DNA of 64,000 bases, from the NCBI GenBank assembly GCA_020736575.1, contig JAGPYM010000003.1:930001-994000 (forward strand), written 5' to 3'. Origin of the DNA: Thelonectria olida (Eukaryota > Ascomycota > Sordariomycetes > Hypocreales > Nectriaceae). This document shows, piece after piece, positions 1-10,978 of this stretch. The notes beneath the pieces are model-generated. The model was not told where the DNA came from and searched no databases. It saw only the letters and a list, made by a program, of their open reading frames with translations. Made by a program: the position numbers and the translations under genes. Every line of letters starts with the position of its first letter. Positions within the stretch are counted from its first letter, which is position 1.

Positions 1-5
1 CTGAG

Positions 6-457
6 ACCCTGGGCATGAGGACGCAATTGATGATCTGGCAATGTTTACTTTTCTTTCGCCGGGCGCTTGTTCATTTACCCTGGCTCCCGGAGAGGAACTT
101 GAAGCTGCCTTTGCGCCGTTGCTGGTGTTGCGACTACGAAGACGAAGGCGTCAGACTCACCGCCAGCCAAAGCCCGAAAGCGCCCAAGGTTGGGTTATCC
201 TGGGGTAAGTTGACATTACGATGGCTTGCTTAGGCGCAGCATTAAATTGTGAGTTATACTGACAATAATCTGTTCATCGTAGGTTCCGAAACTTGTTCGA
301 TTACCTCGCCGTTTACTCCGAAATACACTCGATAGCAGCCGGCATATTCATGTCCATCGCCGGCGTAACCAGCGCCATTGGCTCCGGACTCTATTTGCGT
401 TCCCTCACTCTTATCCTCATTCAACTCATTGACGCCTTCAATCACCAGACTTGCTAG
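6..457 (+). CDS. 3' exons of a membrane-protein gene cut by the left edge (unknown)
   Basis: An open frame from base 6 reads to 204, followed by a well-formed intron (205-282, GTAAGT donor, CTGAC branch, CGTAG acceptor). It continues in phase from 283 to a TAG at 455-457. The first exon is Leu/Arg-rich; the second holds a hydrophobic segment containing IFMSIAGVTSAIGSGLYL, so this is probably a membrane protein. Base 2-4 in the same frame is a stop, so either an acceptor AG lies at 4-5 or the gene is already broken here. I do not recognise the family. The opposite strand also has an 89-codon ORF (254-523), but the intron signals favour the plus strand. It may be one piece of the decayed gene that follows. 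Confidence 0.4.
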
Positions 458-582
458 GGGCAATTCACTTGCGAGCCGTCCGCCCGCCTCCCGCAACCAA
501 TGACGACATGTCATGATGGTCATGATACTCCATATTCTCTACTCGCTATGACATGATCATACCCATTCCTCATTTGGCTCAG

Positions 583-2230
583 ATGATACGCAAGGAATCC
601 TTTCTCACTTTGCCGCTCGAAGAGTCGTCCGTGTTCGACATCACATCCCATGCTTGAGCGTCGTTGCAACTCGATGACAATTTGCGGGATACTCGAGAAG
701 AAGATCGACATACTTTCTTCATCGCCAATGCACATGCGGGCTCATTGGCTATGACGATGGAGATTGCCAGCATGCTGGTTGTTGTTGGCGCATGAGTAAC
801 TCACCATGTCGCTTGTCGGCGGCCGGTTCATCGAAATACACATGGCTCGCATCGAAGTTCTCAACAGAGAGAGAGCCTTGGCCGATGCCATTTTGGCCAT
901 GTTATACACATTCCATGTTTGCCAATTGACAACTGAATCGACAATGATGGTGAATGCAATCGGTGAGATCGTTCCTCACTATCATCATCTGGTGAGTAAC
1001 TCTCAATTGGACACAGCGACCTTCGCAAATATTGGACCTAAGCTAACTTGAATTTGTAGCAACCATTGTTCTCAGCGGATCACTCCCTTTCTGTAACTCC
1101 CCTCGCCGCACCGACCGCCTTCCCGAAGCCTTGAGCAAGACATGCATCGCAAGGCCTCCATTGACGGTGCCTTCTGTCGCAGGCCGTCGATTGCCCCCGA
1201 CAACTTTCAGAACCGAGAGTTCTCCTTCTGGCCCCTCTAATAGAGCGATACGTCTTCCAAAGGTCTATTCGGATTGTGCGCCTGCAACAAAGGCTATTGT
1301 CGTTGGCATCGGTTTAGTGTCAAGCTCACTTTGGCCGCACCATCATATTGATGGAGGGGTTTCATCGCCGCCCGTTGGCCTTTGTAAAACCAATGTGTCT
1401 CAAATTCATCTCTTGAGCGGCATTGGTTCAGCAGGAAGAAACTGGGAGCATAGAGCATGATTTATACAGTTCCGCAAGACATCAACGGCTTGACCAAGTC
1501 ATCGAAATTTGGGGTCAACATCGGTACCATCGTCGGTCTTTATTGGATCTCCCCTTTCTTTCTTCTTGGGCTTCATTGTCGCTTGGCAGTTTGCTATTAT
1601 TTACTCTTTGGCGCCAGCCTCCCCCATCTCCACGCCCTTGCAAGAGCCCGGAGAAGTGCGAGAATACATTCCACCCCTCCGCCGTCACCCATATCGAGCC
1701 CGTCAAACCGGCCGAGACAGTAGCTGCGTTGCGCTGCGAGCGAAACGAACGCTCGTTTTGAAACCTATTTGCATTGCCTCGCATTCAGCGATACCCCGCG
1801 CCTTAAGTTCACAGCCGGTAGCTTTTGGACGAACCTATGGCTTGGCCTGTAGGGCTGCAGGACTTCATCAACAGCTTTGCTTTTTGCTTTGGCATTCTGG
1901 CGGGGGCTTGAAACAATTCTTCAACGGTCATTATTCCCAGACCCGGTTCGTTATCGCTGCGTTTCCCTCTGTTGGTCAGCGCACACCTTTCGGCTCGGAG
2001 ATATTCACCCTTGTTTCGGTGCCGCCAATTCTCATATGGTCGTATGGGAGAGCTGCTAAGCTCATTGAGTGTGAGCTCTGAGCTCCAAGGACTCGGATTA
2101 CGGCAAGAAGAACGATGAGGAAGCCATTTCCGTTGAACTGCGTACCAGCCTGTTAGGTACATGTGCGGTTATTGAAGAAAAGCTCCGTGGTGTCCAGTTC
2201 CCTAATGTTAAACCTCACCTGCATTCTTGA
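583..2230 (+). pseudogene. Decayed coding region with several plus-strand fragments
   Basis: Several coding-like plus-strand pieces lie in different frames. Piece 1 is 583-795, a single frame with an internal TGA at 655-657, containing LEESSVFDITSHA before the stop and RHTFFIANAHAGSLAM after it. Piece 2 is 806-991, spliced by a good intron (992-1059, GTGAGT donor, GCTAAC branch, TTGTAG acceptor) to 1060-1134. Piece 3 is 1457 to about 1640, where a hydrophobic segment containing GLYWISPFFLLG continues into FIVAWQFAIIYSLAP only after a one-base frame change near 1560. Piece 4 is 2075-2230, 51 codons containing DSDYGKKNDEEAISVEL. No single splice model joins them, so I read this as a decayed multi-exon gene, possibly continuous with the preceding entry. 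A living gene with unresolved introns is the alternative. Confidence 0.35.
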
Positions 2231-3995
2231 CACTTGACATCCACATTCGCCCAAGACAGTGCTGTAATACTGTCAGACTCTTGGAACCGGGAAACCCTAT
2301 GACTATTCCGGGGCAATCCTCACTCGCGGGAACGACAACACTGCAACTGGGCATGTTTGATCTATCGCGCTACACATCAGTGAGCAATTTGAAGACAGCC
2401 TTGTATCCAGCACTGGTCTAGAAGCGCAGTGAAGCTCCAGTTTCTGATGAGGAGATGATATCTGACTGCAATCTGGCCAACCTCTACTAACTGTTAGTAG
2501 CCAGCTCGATGGCTACGTTACGTTCCGTACGCGGTGCCAACGGAAGAAGGCTCTCCGGCGGATGGAGGCAACGTCTAACAATCGTCCGTAATCCTAGACA
2601 CTTGACCTTAACAAACCCAAAAACACACTGAACGCGGATTTTGACCAAGAGGTGCAAAAAGACCACAAAGACTGCACAGATATCGGTGTTGTGACCAGCA
2701 GGCATCCTCAACATCCGACTCGCAAGGCTCACACGATTCGCTTGGTTGAGGTAGGTCAGGCCTTTGATGCAGGCACATCAATTGAGCTGCATTGGAGATC
2801 GGAGCCGCATCACTCAAAATCTCGCCAGAAGATCGTTGGATGGCCTTTTGTCATGCCTTTGTAGTATGTTTGTAGATGCTGTCGGTAAGTATGTGTCTTC
2901 GAAGATGTTGTCATTTAGACTCGAATGACAATACGCCCAACTTTATAGCTAATATATCTGAATTACCCTTTAAATGTCTTTTTATTAATGCTTTTATTCC
3001 CCATTTCGGTTTTATTTCCTATTTTTCCGTTTTTGTCCTCTGTCTTGTAAATCAACGTTATGGGGCGGATGCCCAACACATGCGCTATAGATACCTGGCC
3101 GCTGAGTTGACCACTATATGTTCCAGTTCTCTGCATCTTCACTAACAGGAACCAAAATGCTTTACAAATGCTCCTTTGCTATGCCTTGGCCGGCATCGCG
3201 TTCGGATCATCGGTTACCAACCGAAGCTTTAAGCATGCCTGCATCGTGCAACACCTGGCTGGTGCATCATTAGACTCCCAGACAAGCCCAAGTGGGCAGT
3301 CAACGCTGGGATTTTCACCTGATGCCTCGGTTATTCAGCGGGGCCTGTCATCTCACCTTGACTCGATGAAGTGAGATGGTGAGAGGTTGCATCTGCGGAC
3401 ATGAATTGTGGGAGCACCACTTGTTGGCGGGGGGGCGTCCACCAAAGTCCATCAGTGAGTGGATGGGGGCCTTCGCAACCTCGACTCTACTGTAACTTTA
3501 CGAAATAAGAGAAACCTCACCAATACCAAGCCCTTGGCAACCTGAATTCGTGAGTCAAAGACGGCATTGCCGTGAACGGTTGAGTACGTGTTGCTCCCAG
3601 GAGTACGTAATCTGCACTGCAAAGCAACGAACAGGGCTACGCGTACCGTAGCAATGCTCAGGAAAACCCTTCAGCTTGGCACCGGCCGAGTTTCATTTTG
3701 AAGGCGCTGGATTCTTCCGCTGTAGCATTTACTCATGACTGCTGAAAATGGACCCCCCCGGCCGAAAGTAAGTCTTCAGCCGCAACAAGACCTTTGCTCC
3801 GAGAGAAGCGTAGGCCTGGGTCTTGCCAAGAGGAAGAGTTTTCTGGTCGAGGACGCTATGAACCGTGTGACGTGAAAATGGATCATGGGCCGGACTCTCG
3901 GACATTGAGATGGGAGTCGCTGAGTCCGAATGTCCGGAGGGTGCCAGCTAACGACCTAGTCAGTGTTCGGTCTCGCTCCGTCGCTGTCGGGTGAT

Positions 3996-4008
3996 GATCT
4001 TATCAATC
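3996..4008 (-). promoter_or_regulatory. GATA-factor-like site, copy 1
   Basis: The 13-mer GATTGATAAGATC is read on the minus strand. It contains the HGATAR core TGATAAG and is identical to the copies at 4564-4576 and 5206-5218. It lies about 1.9 kb upstream of the acyltransferase ATG. SreA-type iron regulators bind ATCWGATAA; this site shares TGATAA but not the full 5' part. Confidence 0.4.
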
Positions 4009-4563
4009 TTACAGCTTAGTTAGCGTAAAAAAAAAAAAAAGAAGAAAGAGAAAAGAAAGGTGATGTTGTGGGGTGTGGCTTTCGTGCCGGAATCATTACC
4101 TCCGCGGGAGAAACATCCGTTGATTCAGAGTTGAGCGCCACTTACAATATGAGCGACCTGCGAATTTGCTTCTTCTTCCTCTTCTTCATCAAGCCTCCGT
4201 GGCACACACACAAACCTCCAAGTCGTGGCTGCGATCTGTTGGTTCGTCTAGTTGGGACGGTAGTGTTGACTCTTCACACCCTTCCCACCACCCCGCCTTC
4301 TTCCCATTTCTGGGTACAATTCACGCAGTCATGGAGGTGCGAAAAGGCCCGGGTCCTCTCTGCAAGGGCATTGTCTGTGTGAGAGTGAGTCTCTGGTAGC
4401 GGTACCTGAACACACACACTGATTGGAGCAACGACCCCTGCCCCTGGCCCTTCCGCTAGTATATCGGGGCCCCGCTTTCTTCTTTGTGCAAATCATGTAA
4501 CTCAGAACGGACAAAAGCGGGGCGGGCCTAACCGTTCTTGCCGTCTGCCCACCTTTAGATCCC

Positions 4564-4576
4564 GATCTTATCAATC
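4564..4576 (-). promoter_or_regulatory. GATA-factor-like site, copy 2
   Basis: Identical 13-mer to the copies at 3996 and 5206, in the same orientation. Flanking bases also resemble the 5206 copy: CGGGCCT and AACCG lie upstream and GATCCCGAT or GATTCCGAT abuts the motif. This suggests a duplicated promoter segment rather than three chance hits. Confidence 0.4.
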
Positions 4577-5205
4577 ACCACGCCCCCTCTCATTTCAACT
4601 GCACGCCCCCTTCAACTCTTTGACTCTTCAAAAGCGATCATGTGGGGAAAGGTCCGTCAGCCGCATGTGGCGGTCTCAGAGCTTGAGTGATCAAGAAAAT
4701 CACGGCACAAATTTGCCGATTTCTTGTCTTGAGTGCGGATGAGTTTCGCGATGGGCGTTTTGCGCTGACATGTTCGACTCCCAGTCAGACGTCTGAAGGA
4801 GAAAATTCCACCGTGAGAACTTTACCCTTTCATTCCGCCGTTATTTCATGCCTTGTCGTCCCTTCATCTCCCTCCCCCACGTGGGAGCTGCTTGCCCAGC
4901 CGCGCATCATGAGCTCTTTCGAGGTGCCAAGATGGGATCCGCGAGCTGCCAAGCTGGAACCACCCGAGAGCTGGTGAGCTGTTGGAGCTAGTGGTGGGTG
5001 ATCGGCGACGACAACGACAATGCTCTAAGAAAAATTCGAAATGCGAACCAAGAGGCAAAGGAGGCATTATTGTAATACAGTCAAGCACCGAATTCGCGTC
5101 AAAAGGGTGGGAATAAGGTGGATGCACGCCACAGCATACGAGGTGCTAAAATCACTCAGGAACCCGAACGGGCCTCGTTTAACCGCTCCAGCTCCGTCGG
5201 ATTCC

Positions 5206-5218
5206 GATCTTATCAATC
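5206..5218 (-). promoter_or_regulatory. GATA-factor-like site, copy 3
   Basis: Third identical 13-mer, about 690 bases upstream of the acyltransferase start and the nearest of the three. It shares GCTCCGTCG just upstream with the 3996 copy. Confidence 0.42.
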
Positions 5219-5789
5219 ATGGGAATCAGTTGCCTAGCGCTTGCGGCGTGGCCCTAGCAAAGAACCGTTGCAAGTCGTATGATGAGTGAGGGAAATTTTT
5301 GCCACTTGGCGAGACAGCAGTCAAGATGATCGAGGACACAGCAAGCCAGAGTCCGGTGGCAGAATGGCTAAGTTAGCGCAGCCGGAATAGCATCAAGTTC
5401 GAGGTGTCACCCCAACTTCAACCGTCTGTGAGATTCGAGCTGGCCTTCCCCAAACGGCCCCAACGGCCCCGAACCGAAACCAGACCTTCGAACTGGGCGG
5501 CTACCAGAGGAATCCGGGTGTGGGGTCCGATCTCGGGCATCGTGCTTCCCACGTCTAATTGCGATAATGTTTAGGTGTGGCGTCTGCATCTCTCGCTGCG
5601 GCACTGGGACTTGACTTGGATGATCCCGTACTGGACGAATGGCAAAGACTAGCCCGTGCCGGGAAGTCGGCAGATGGTTAACACGGTGCGCAGTACAAAA
5701 GCAGACAAAAAGGGCGGGATTTCTTGAGTTACCCAGCCATCCCCCCCCGAGACTCTAACACCGGGGCCGGCCGTTGATAGCACCCCAAG

Positions 5790-5796
5790 TATAAAT
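5790..5796 (+). promoter_or_regulatory. TATA box of the siderophore acyltransferase gene
   Basis: TATAAAT lies 108 bases upstream of the chosen ATG at 5904, a normal distance for a fungal core promoter with a short leader. Confidence 0.5.
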
Positions 5797-5903
5797 CCGT
5801 AGGAAAAAGACTTGGTTTGTTTACTTGCTCCATCTCTTTCGCCCGCAAGCAAACCAAGCCAGAAGAAAACAAAAAGTGTTCAATTGATAGTCTGCTGTTC
5901 GAA

Positions 5904-7205
5904 ATGGCTGCTGCGGATCCTTTTGCTGAGCGGCTGCCGGCCAAGATCCGTCTCCCTCACCCGTTCCTCACCACCTACCACGTCGAGGCTGCGTCCAAAT
6001 CTGTCGAGGGCCGACCAACATATTCTTTCCGCAACACCCCTGAGCCCGGCCAAGAGCCTCCCCAGACGCTGCACAATGACCAGCTGAGCTTCAGCAAATT
6101 GCCGCCCGTGGACGCGGACAACGTCAGGGAGGACGATAACACGCCTTGGGCCCTCGCGCGACGAAGCCCAGTCTGGGCCGCGTCCTGGGACCAGAGCCAA
6201 GGCGCCGCGCCCACTGTTGGCCAGGTCTGGCTCTTCCTGTATACCTTCTTCGCCTACGATCATGAGACCGAGTCCCTCCGCCTCCGCCTCGAGGGCGCGG
6301 GTGCCAATGATCTCGCTCGATCTCTGGTGCTATCGGGGGTCGCCATCGACCACCCACGGCGTGCCAACGACTCAGAACCGTTCGATTACAGAGAAGATGA
6401 GGTGCTCATCCCTCGCAGCCTCTTCTGGCAGGGGTGCGCCTCGCCTCTGGGATCGCAGCCGATCTGGCTACCCACTTGGAGCTCAGCCAACGTCGTCCCC
6501 CACGTCGAGTACACTCACACGGGCACGGGCGGTTCGTACCTCCTTCGCCATCCTCGACGGGCGCCCAAGCCCACGCCCGGGGCCCTCATCTACAGCCGCT
6601 ACGTGCCGCATCTCGACGAGCACTTCTCGCTTCAGGCGGTTGACTACGAGAACGCAACCCACCTGGACCTCTTCCACAAGTGGCAAAACGACCCACGAGT
6701 GGCCGCGGGCTGGATGGAGAGCGGCACACTAGAGCACCACCGGGGCTACCTCCGTGCTCAGCACGAGGACCCCCACACCATTTCTGTCTTTGGCTGCTTC
6801 AACGATGTGCCGTTTGCCTATTTCGAGCTGTACTGGGCCAAGGAGGACAAGATGGGCCAGCACTACGCGTCGCTGGACTTTGACCGCGGGCGCCACGCCC
6901 TGGTCGGCGACGATACGTATCGCGGACGGCACCGGGTTGCGGCGTGGTGGCCGAGCATCATGCACTACGAGTTCATCGACGACCACCGCACCGAGAACGT
7001 GGTGGGCGAGCCGCGGCTGACGAACGAGAAGATCCTGATGTACGAGTACCAGTTCGGCCACCACCAGGACAAGTGGCTGGACTTGCCGCACAAGAGGGCC
7101 AACCTGGTCGTGTGTTCGCGGGAGCGCTTCTTCCAGGTGTGCCCGTTCAACAAGCAACTGCCGCGCATTGCTGGCACCAACTTTGGGTTTGAGCCGAAGC
7201 TGTAA
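5904..7205 (+). CDS. sidF: Hydroxyornithine acyltransferase, SidF/SidL type (siderophore biosynthesis)
   Basis: Intronless, 433 residues. The C-terminal half (about 250-410) is a GNAT-fold acyltransferase of the IucB/AlcB type used in hydroxamate siderophore synthesis: DLFHKWQNDPRVAAGWMESG opens it, and FAYFELYWAKED and the RGRHALVGD region follow. SidF moves anhydromevalonyl from CoA to N5-hydroxyornithine (fusarinine/TAFC branch); SidL moves acetyl (ferricrocin branch). The protein ends in PKL, an accepted PTS1 variant, and peroxisomal location is known for the SidI/SidH/SidF steps, which favours SidF. The open frame extends upstream to a TTG at 5817, but the first ATG is at 5904 in good context (GAAATGG). 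The neighbouring MirB-like transporter and GATA sites fit iron-repressed siderophore genes. The symbol is inferred; SidL is the alternative. Confidence 0.82.
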   Translation: MAAADPFAERLPAKIRLPHPFLTTYHVEAASKSVEGRPTYSFRNTPEPGQEPPQTLHNDQLSFSKLPPVDADNVREDDNTPWALARRSPVWAASWDQSQGAAPTVGQVWLFLYTFFAYDHETESLRLRLEGAGANDLARSLVLSGVAIDHPRRANDSEPFDYREDEVLIPRSLFWQGCASPLGSQPIWLPTWSSANVVPHVEYTHTGTGGSYLLRHPRRAPKPTPGALIYSRYVPHLDEHFSLQAVDYENATHLDLFHKWQNDPRVAAGWMESGTLEHHRGYLRAQHEDPHTISVFGCFNDVPFAYFELYWAKEDKMGQHYASLDFDRGRHALVGDDTYRGRHRVAAWWPSIMHYEFIDDHRTENVVGEPRLTNEKILMYEYQFGHHQDKWLDLPHKRANLVVCSRERFFQVCPFNKQLPRIAGTNFGFEPKL

Positions 7206-7959
7206 TGTATGTAACATACCCAGACTAGAGATTGTAATATGAGAGGTCCTATTTGGACTGATGAATGTGGGTTGATGCTGCACAACGGCAAACGCGTATT
7301 GTCTCTGGTCCGTTCTCGGAAGTGTGGGTGAGATGTGGAGGAGAGCACGCGGGAGAAGGAGGGTTTCATCCATCCCACTTCTCCATGCCAGGCCATGATC
7401 CATGAATGCGTCCGATCTGTTGGAAATCCCTCGAGTGATCAGCCAACGAGGAGCTTGGCAATAGTAGTTAAAAAACAAACAGGACCGAACCAACGAGCCA
7501 ACTACATACGCGTACGCACAAGCGAACAACTACACTCCACCTGCTATTACCGGTAGCCTGCCTCCAGAGAGCGAATATTGCTCCCTCTCCTCGACCTCTG
7601 CCGGCATGAGTGGCTTGATTCCATCTAATCAATCAGGCTAGAGGCGAAAAATTTTCACGCCATGCGTCGTCTGGCTTCATCACGGCGCCACCAACGCACA
7701 TAACCACCAAGACACCCAAGACAAGAGATTCCAGGGTCTCGGTGCCAAGGTCGACGACGCAGACTTGGCATATATTCTCGACTCACCAGGCGTGGCGCGG
7801 GTTACGTAAAGCAGCCCAGCAAGCCTGGCGAGAGACCCTCTGAACAAGCTCGCAGGACAAGGTGGCTCCGGCATCGCTTCAGCAGCGGGGGAGCTTCATG
7901 GATCAGGCGTCTTGGCTGCGAACCCCCACTCCCCTTCGACGCCGCCATGTTTGAAGCCC

Positions 7960-8001
7960 TCGCCGAGTCCTTGGGAGCCCTCGCCGAGTCCTTGGGAGCC
8001 C
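7960..8001. repeat. Perfect 21-bp tandem duplication
   Basis: The unit at 7960-7980 is repeated without mismatch at 7981-8001. Its length is a multiple of three and a minus-strand frame crosses it without a stop, but no gene is supported there. It is probably a recent replication-slippage event in a promoter. Confidence 0.8.
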
Positions 8002-8078
8002 TCTTCAGGTGCCATCTTGGACTCTTGGCCGTCCACTGAGCCAAGCTGCTCGTCCAGAGAGAATGCCTCCTTCGTCCC

Positions 8079-8086
8079 CCAATTGG
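8079..8086. promoter_or_regulatory. CCAAT-box palindrome
   Basis: CCAATTGG gives a CCAAT box on both strands, 51 bases before the SreA-type site. The CCAAT-binding complex recruits HapX in iron control of Pezizomycotina, so the pairing is suggestive; the motif itself is common. Confidence 0.3.
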
Positions 8087-8137
8087 TCCATGTGCATGAC
8101 TCTAAGCTGAGAAGAGACCCCGTTGCGTGATCTAATC

Positions 8138-8146
8138 TTATCAGAT
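8138..8146 (-). promoter_or_regulatory. SreA-type GATA site of the siderophore transporter
   Basis: Minus-strand ATCTGATAA is an exact match to ATCWGATAA, the site described for the iron-sensing GATA repressor SreA. It lies about 230 bases before the transporter ATG. Expected effect: repression in iron-replete cells. Confidence 0.6.
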
Positions 8147-8376
8147 GCTCCTCTCTATTCGCACACGTCTCCTCCGTCCGGCCCATCTAATGGCTTGGAA
8201 CTAAGCTTAATATTGGGAACTGCACGTGCGGGCAGCAGGGGGGAGGTGGACATGATGGACGGGCAAGGGCAACCTTTTGCCCATTATTTGAATCTGGCCT
8301 TGCCCATGTTTCGATCGACCTTGTCTCTCTGTCAATCTACGCCAATCCGCCATCCCCCAACCCTCACCAAAGCACA

Positions 8377-10315
8377 ATGGTTCGGATTCCCGGTTTCCGT
8401 CGCACTCGCGACCACGCGGCCACTGAGGCTCCCGTCGACAACCTCGCCAACGATGAGAAGACGGATCCCATGACTGACGCTGCCGCCGTCAACAGCGGCA
8501 GCGACCATGATCTTCCCACCGAGGACGCCCAGCGTGGTGTTCAGGATGTCGAGGCCGTCACCTTGACCTGGAGCAAGAAGTCGCTGGTTCTCGTCTTCGC
8601 CCTGTATGTTTTGCCCTCCATTCCCTCCCCTCGCCGCGGTAGATGCCCTCGTCTCGTCGCTACGTGAAGATAAACCCCCCCAGCTAACACGATGATTTCC
8701 TCCCACATAGCATGTTCCTGTTGTACTTTGTCAACGCCTTCCAGTCCACCATTCTCGGCAACTTGGCCCCGTTCGTGACCAGCGAGTGGGAGTCTCACTC
8801 CCTGTTGAACGTCATCTACATCGTCTCCAGCGCCATGACGGCCGCCATGTTCATCCCGCTGGCCAAGATTCTCGATCTTTGGGGTCGTGCCGAGGGCTTC
8901 GCCTGCATGACCCTCTTCGCCACCCTCGGCCTGATCATGATGGCCACCTGCCGCAGCCTCGCCGTCTTCTGCGCCGCCCAGGTCTTCTACTCGATGGGCT
9001 TCATGGGCGTGACGTACTGTATCGATGTCATCACTGCCGATGTGTCCAAGCTGAAGAACCGAGGTCTGGCGTACGCCTTCACCTCGTCTCCCTACATGAT
9101 TACTGCTTTTGCTGGTTCCAAGGCGTCCGAGGACTTCTACGTGAAGATCAGCTGGCGATGGGGCTTCGGCATCTTCGCCATTATCCTGCCCGTTGTCGCT
9201 GCCCCCTTGTTCATCCTCTTGAAGGTCAAGCTCAGACAGGCTAAGAAGCAGGGTCTTCTTGTTCGTGAGAAGAGCGGCCGCACCGCTATCGAGAGCATCC
9301 ATTTCTACATGGTCGAGTTCGATGGTAAGTTCAGCGTCAATTCCCCAAGAACGACGTTGCCGTTGTGCTGACTCTTTGACAAGCTGCGGGCGTTTTCCTG
9401 TTCGCCTCCGGTCTCACCATCTTCCTGCTCCCCTTCACCCTCGCCGCGACCGCTCCCAACGGATGGAAGACTGGCTACATCATTGCCATGATTGTCCTCG
9501 GCTTCGTCCTCCTCGGCGCCTTTGGCTTCTGGGAGGTCCACGGGGCTTCTAGGCCATTCCTCAGGTACGATATGCTCGTCAACCGAACCGTCCTTGGCGC
9601 CTGTCTCTTGGCCGCCACCTACCAAATCTCCTACTACTGCTGGGCCACGTACTTTACCTCGTTCTTGCAGGTCGTCATGGACGTTGGCGTTGCCGAGGCT
9701 GGTTACATCAACAACACCTTCAACGTCGTTTCCGGCTTCCTCCTGTTCATCGTCGGTTACTCGATCCACAAGACTGGCTACTTCAAGTGGCTGCTATACA
9801 TTGCCGTCCCTCTGTACATCTTCTCTCAGGGTCTTATGATCCACTTCCGCAGGCCTAACCAGAGCGTCGGCTACCTCATCATGTGCGAGGTCTTCATCTC
9901 GATCGGAGGCTCCATCTTCATCATTGTCCAGCAGCTCGCTGTCTTGGCCGCCGTCGACCATCAGCACGTTGCCGCCGCTCTTGCCCTGGTGTACGTTGTC
10001 GGAACGACGGGCGGTGCCATCGGTTACACCATCTCGGGCTCCATCTGGTCCAACACCTTCCGCAAGGCCCTCCTCATGTACCTCCCTTCTGCGGACTTGG
10101 CCTCGGTCGACGATATTGTCGGCAGCCTCGAGGTCCAGCTCAGCTACGCCGTCGGAACCGACTCGAGACGGGCCATCCAGCGGGCGTACGCCTATGGCCA
10201 GACCCGTATGTTGGCTGCCGGAACCGGTATCATGGTTCTGGCCATCATCTGGGTGCTGTTGATCAAGAACATCAACGTCGCCAAGATCCAGCAAACCCGG
10301 GGTGTTGTCTTTTAA
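8377..10315 (+). CDS. Siderophore-iron transporter, MirB/Sit1-like MFS
   Basis: Three exons: 8377-8603, 8711-9324 and 9384-10315. The introns are 8604-8710 (GTATGT to CATAG) and 9325-9383 (GTAAGT to ACAAG). The product is 590 residues. A soluble N-terminus of about 65 residues is followed by many hydrophobic segments, consistent with the 14-helix siderophore:proton symporters that re-import ferric siderophores. Family features are YFVNAFQSTILGNLAPFVTS in the first helix region, YCIDVITADVSKLKNRGLA in the loop, and SSPYMITAFAGS after it. It lies 1.17 kb downstream of, and in the same direction as, the SidF-type gene, and has an SreA-type site in its promoter. Substrate is inferred only (TAFC/fusarinine if the neighbour is SidF). 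Confidence 0.88.
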
Positions 10316-10978
10316 GTGGTGGAATCACGGCTTCTGGGAAAGTCCTCTGCTGGCCAGACGTCAACGACCTGTTTCCACGTCGCTCCTGTCCTGGGAATGG
10401 CATAGTAGTTCCCGCTTGAGCAGATGGAAACTTGATGGAAGTGGGCACATTTACAGGATATCGCTCCTGGTACCGTAGCGGTTGCTATCTGGTACAGTAA
10501 TCTTATAGTCTATAATTACATAGCCAATATGGTCTTGATTTCTTTATTAAAAGCACATCCGTTCTTTGCCCAAACCTGTCTCGAAGCCGTGGGTCAAACG
10601 ATGAGTCAGTACGTTCCTTGTCGGCGTTGAATCCATTCCATGATGGCCCTGCCTTGTGACACTGTTGACTCCTAAAGTCTCATGCATGACTTGCGTTATA
10701 CAGGTGAGTCAGTCGACCTAGCGACGTCCAAAATTGCATCACTAATAATACAACGTGTATTAGACATATCGGGCCTGTAGTGTGGATGATAATGTACTTC
10801 TTATAGCCCAATTTCATTTGGTTCGCCTTTCTCGCTCACGAGTCGATCAGGGCCTTGATCAGCCATTCCCTTGCCAATGAGGTAATCACTGCACTAGTTC
10901 TAGGCTTTTTGCAACATCTCGTTCTCAGTCTGATATCCTCGTTGCTTCCTAGCACATCGAAACCACGCCCTAGGTCAA
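10316..10978. other. Convergent intergenic region
   Basis: The 3' flanks of the transporter (+) and the dehydrogenase (-) face each other here. It is moderately AT-rich with no coding signal. Confidence 0.6.

Larger units (their letters stand above)
2231..5903. other. Intergenic region upstream of the siderophore acyltransferase gene
   Basis: No gene is supported in these 3.7 kb. The stretch 2930-3060 is conspicuously AT-rich, and 4027-4040 is an A run. Three copies of a GATA-containing motif (3996-4008, 4564-4576, 5206-5218) and a TATA box (5790-5796) are listed separately. ORFs on both strands here are short and show no domain pattern. Confidence 0.6.
7206..8376. other. Intergenic region and promoter of the siderophore transporter
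   Basis: Holds the end of the acyltransferase transcript and the transporter promoter. Seen here: a perfect 21-base tandem duplication (7960-8001), a CCAATTGG palindrome (8079-8086) and an exact SreA-type site (8138-8146). No gene is supported. Confidence 0.6.

Noticed and set aside
5340..5410. tRNA-like A-box (TGGCAGAATGG) and partial B-box (GTTCGAGGT)
   Set aside because: Spacing is plausible but no acceptor or T-stem pairing forms, so a tRNA or SINE is not supported.
6729..7529. 266-codon minus-strand ORF
   Set aside because: Antisense of the acyltransferase gene in GC-rich DNA; no domain and no start context.
8541..9302. 253-codon minus-strand ORF
   Set aside because: Antisense of the transporter gene; His/Gly/Glu-rich composition typical of a shadow frame.
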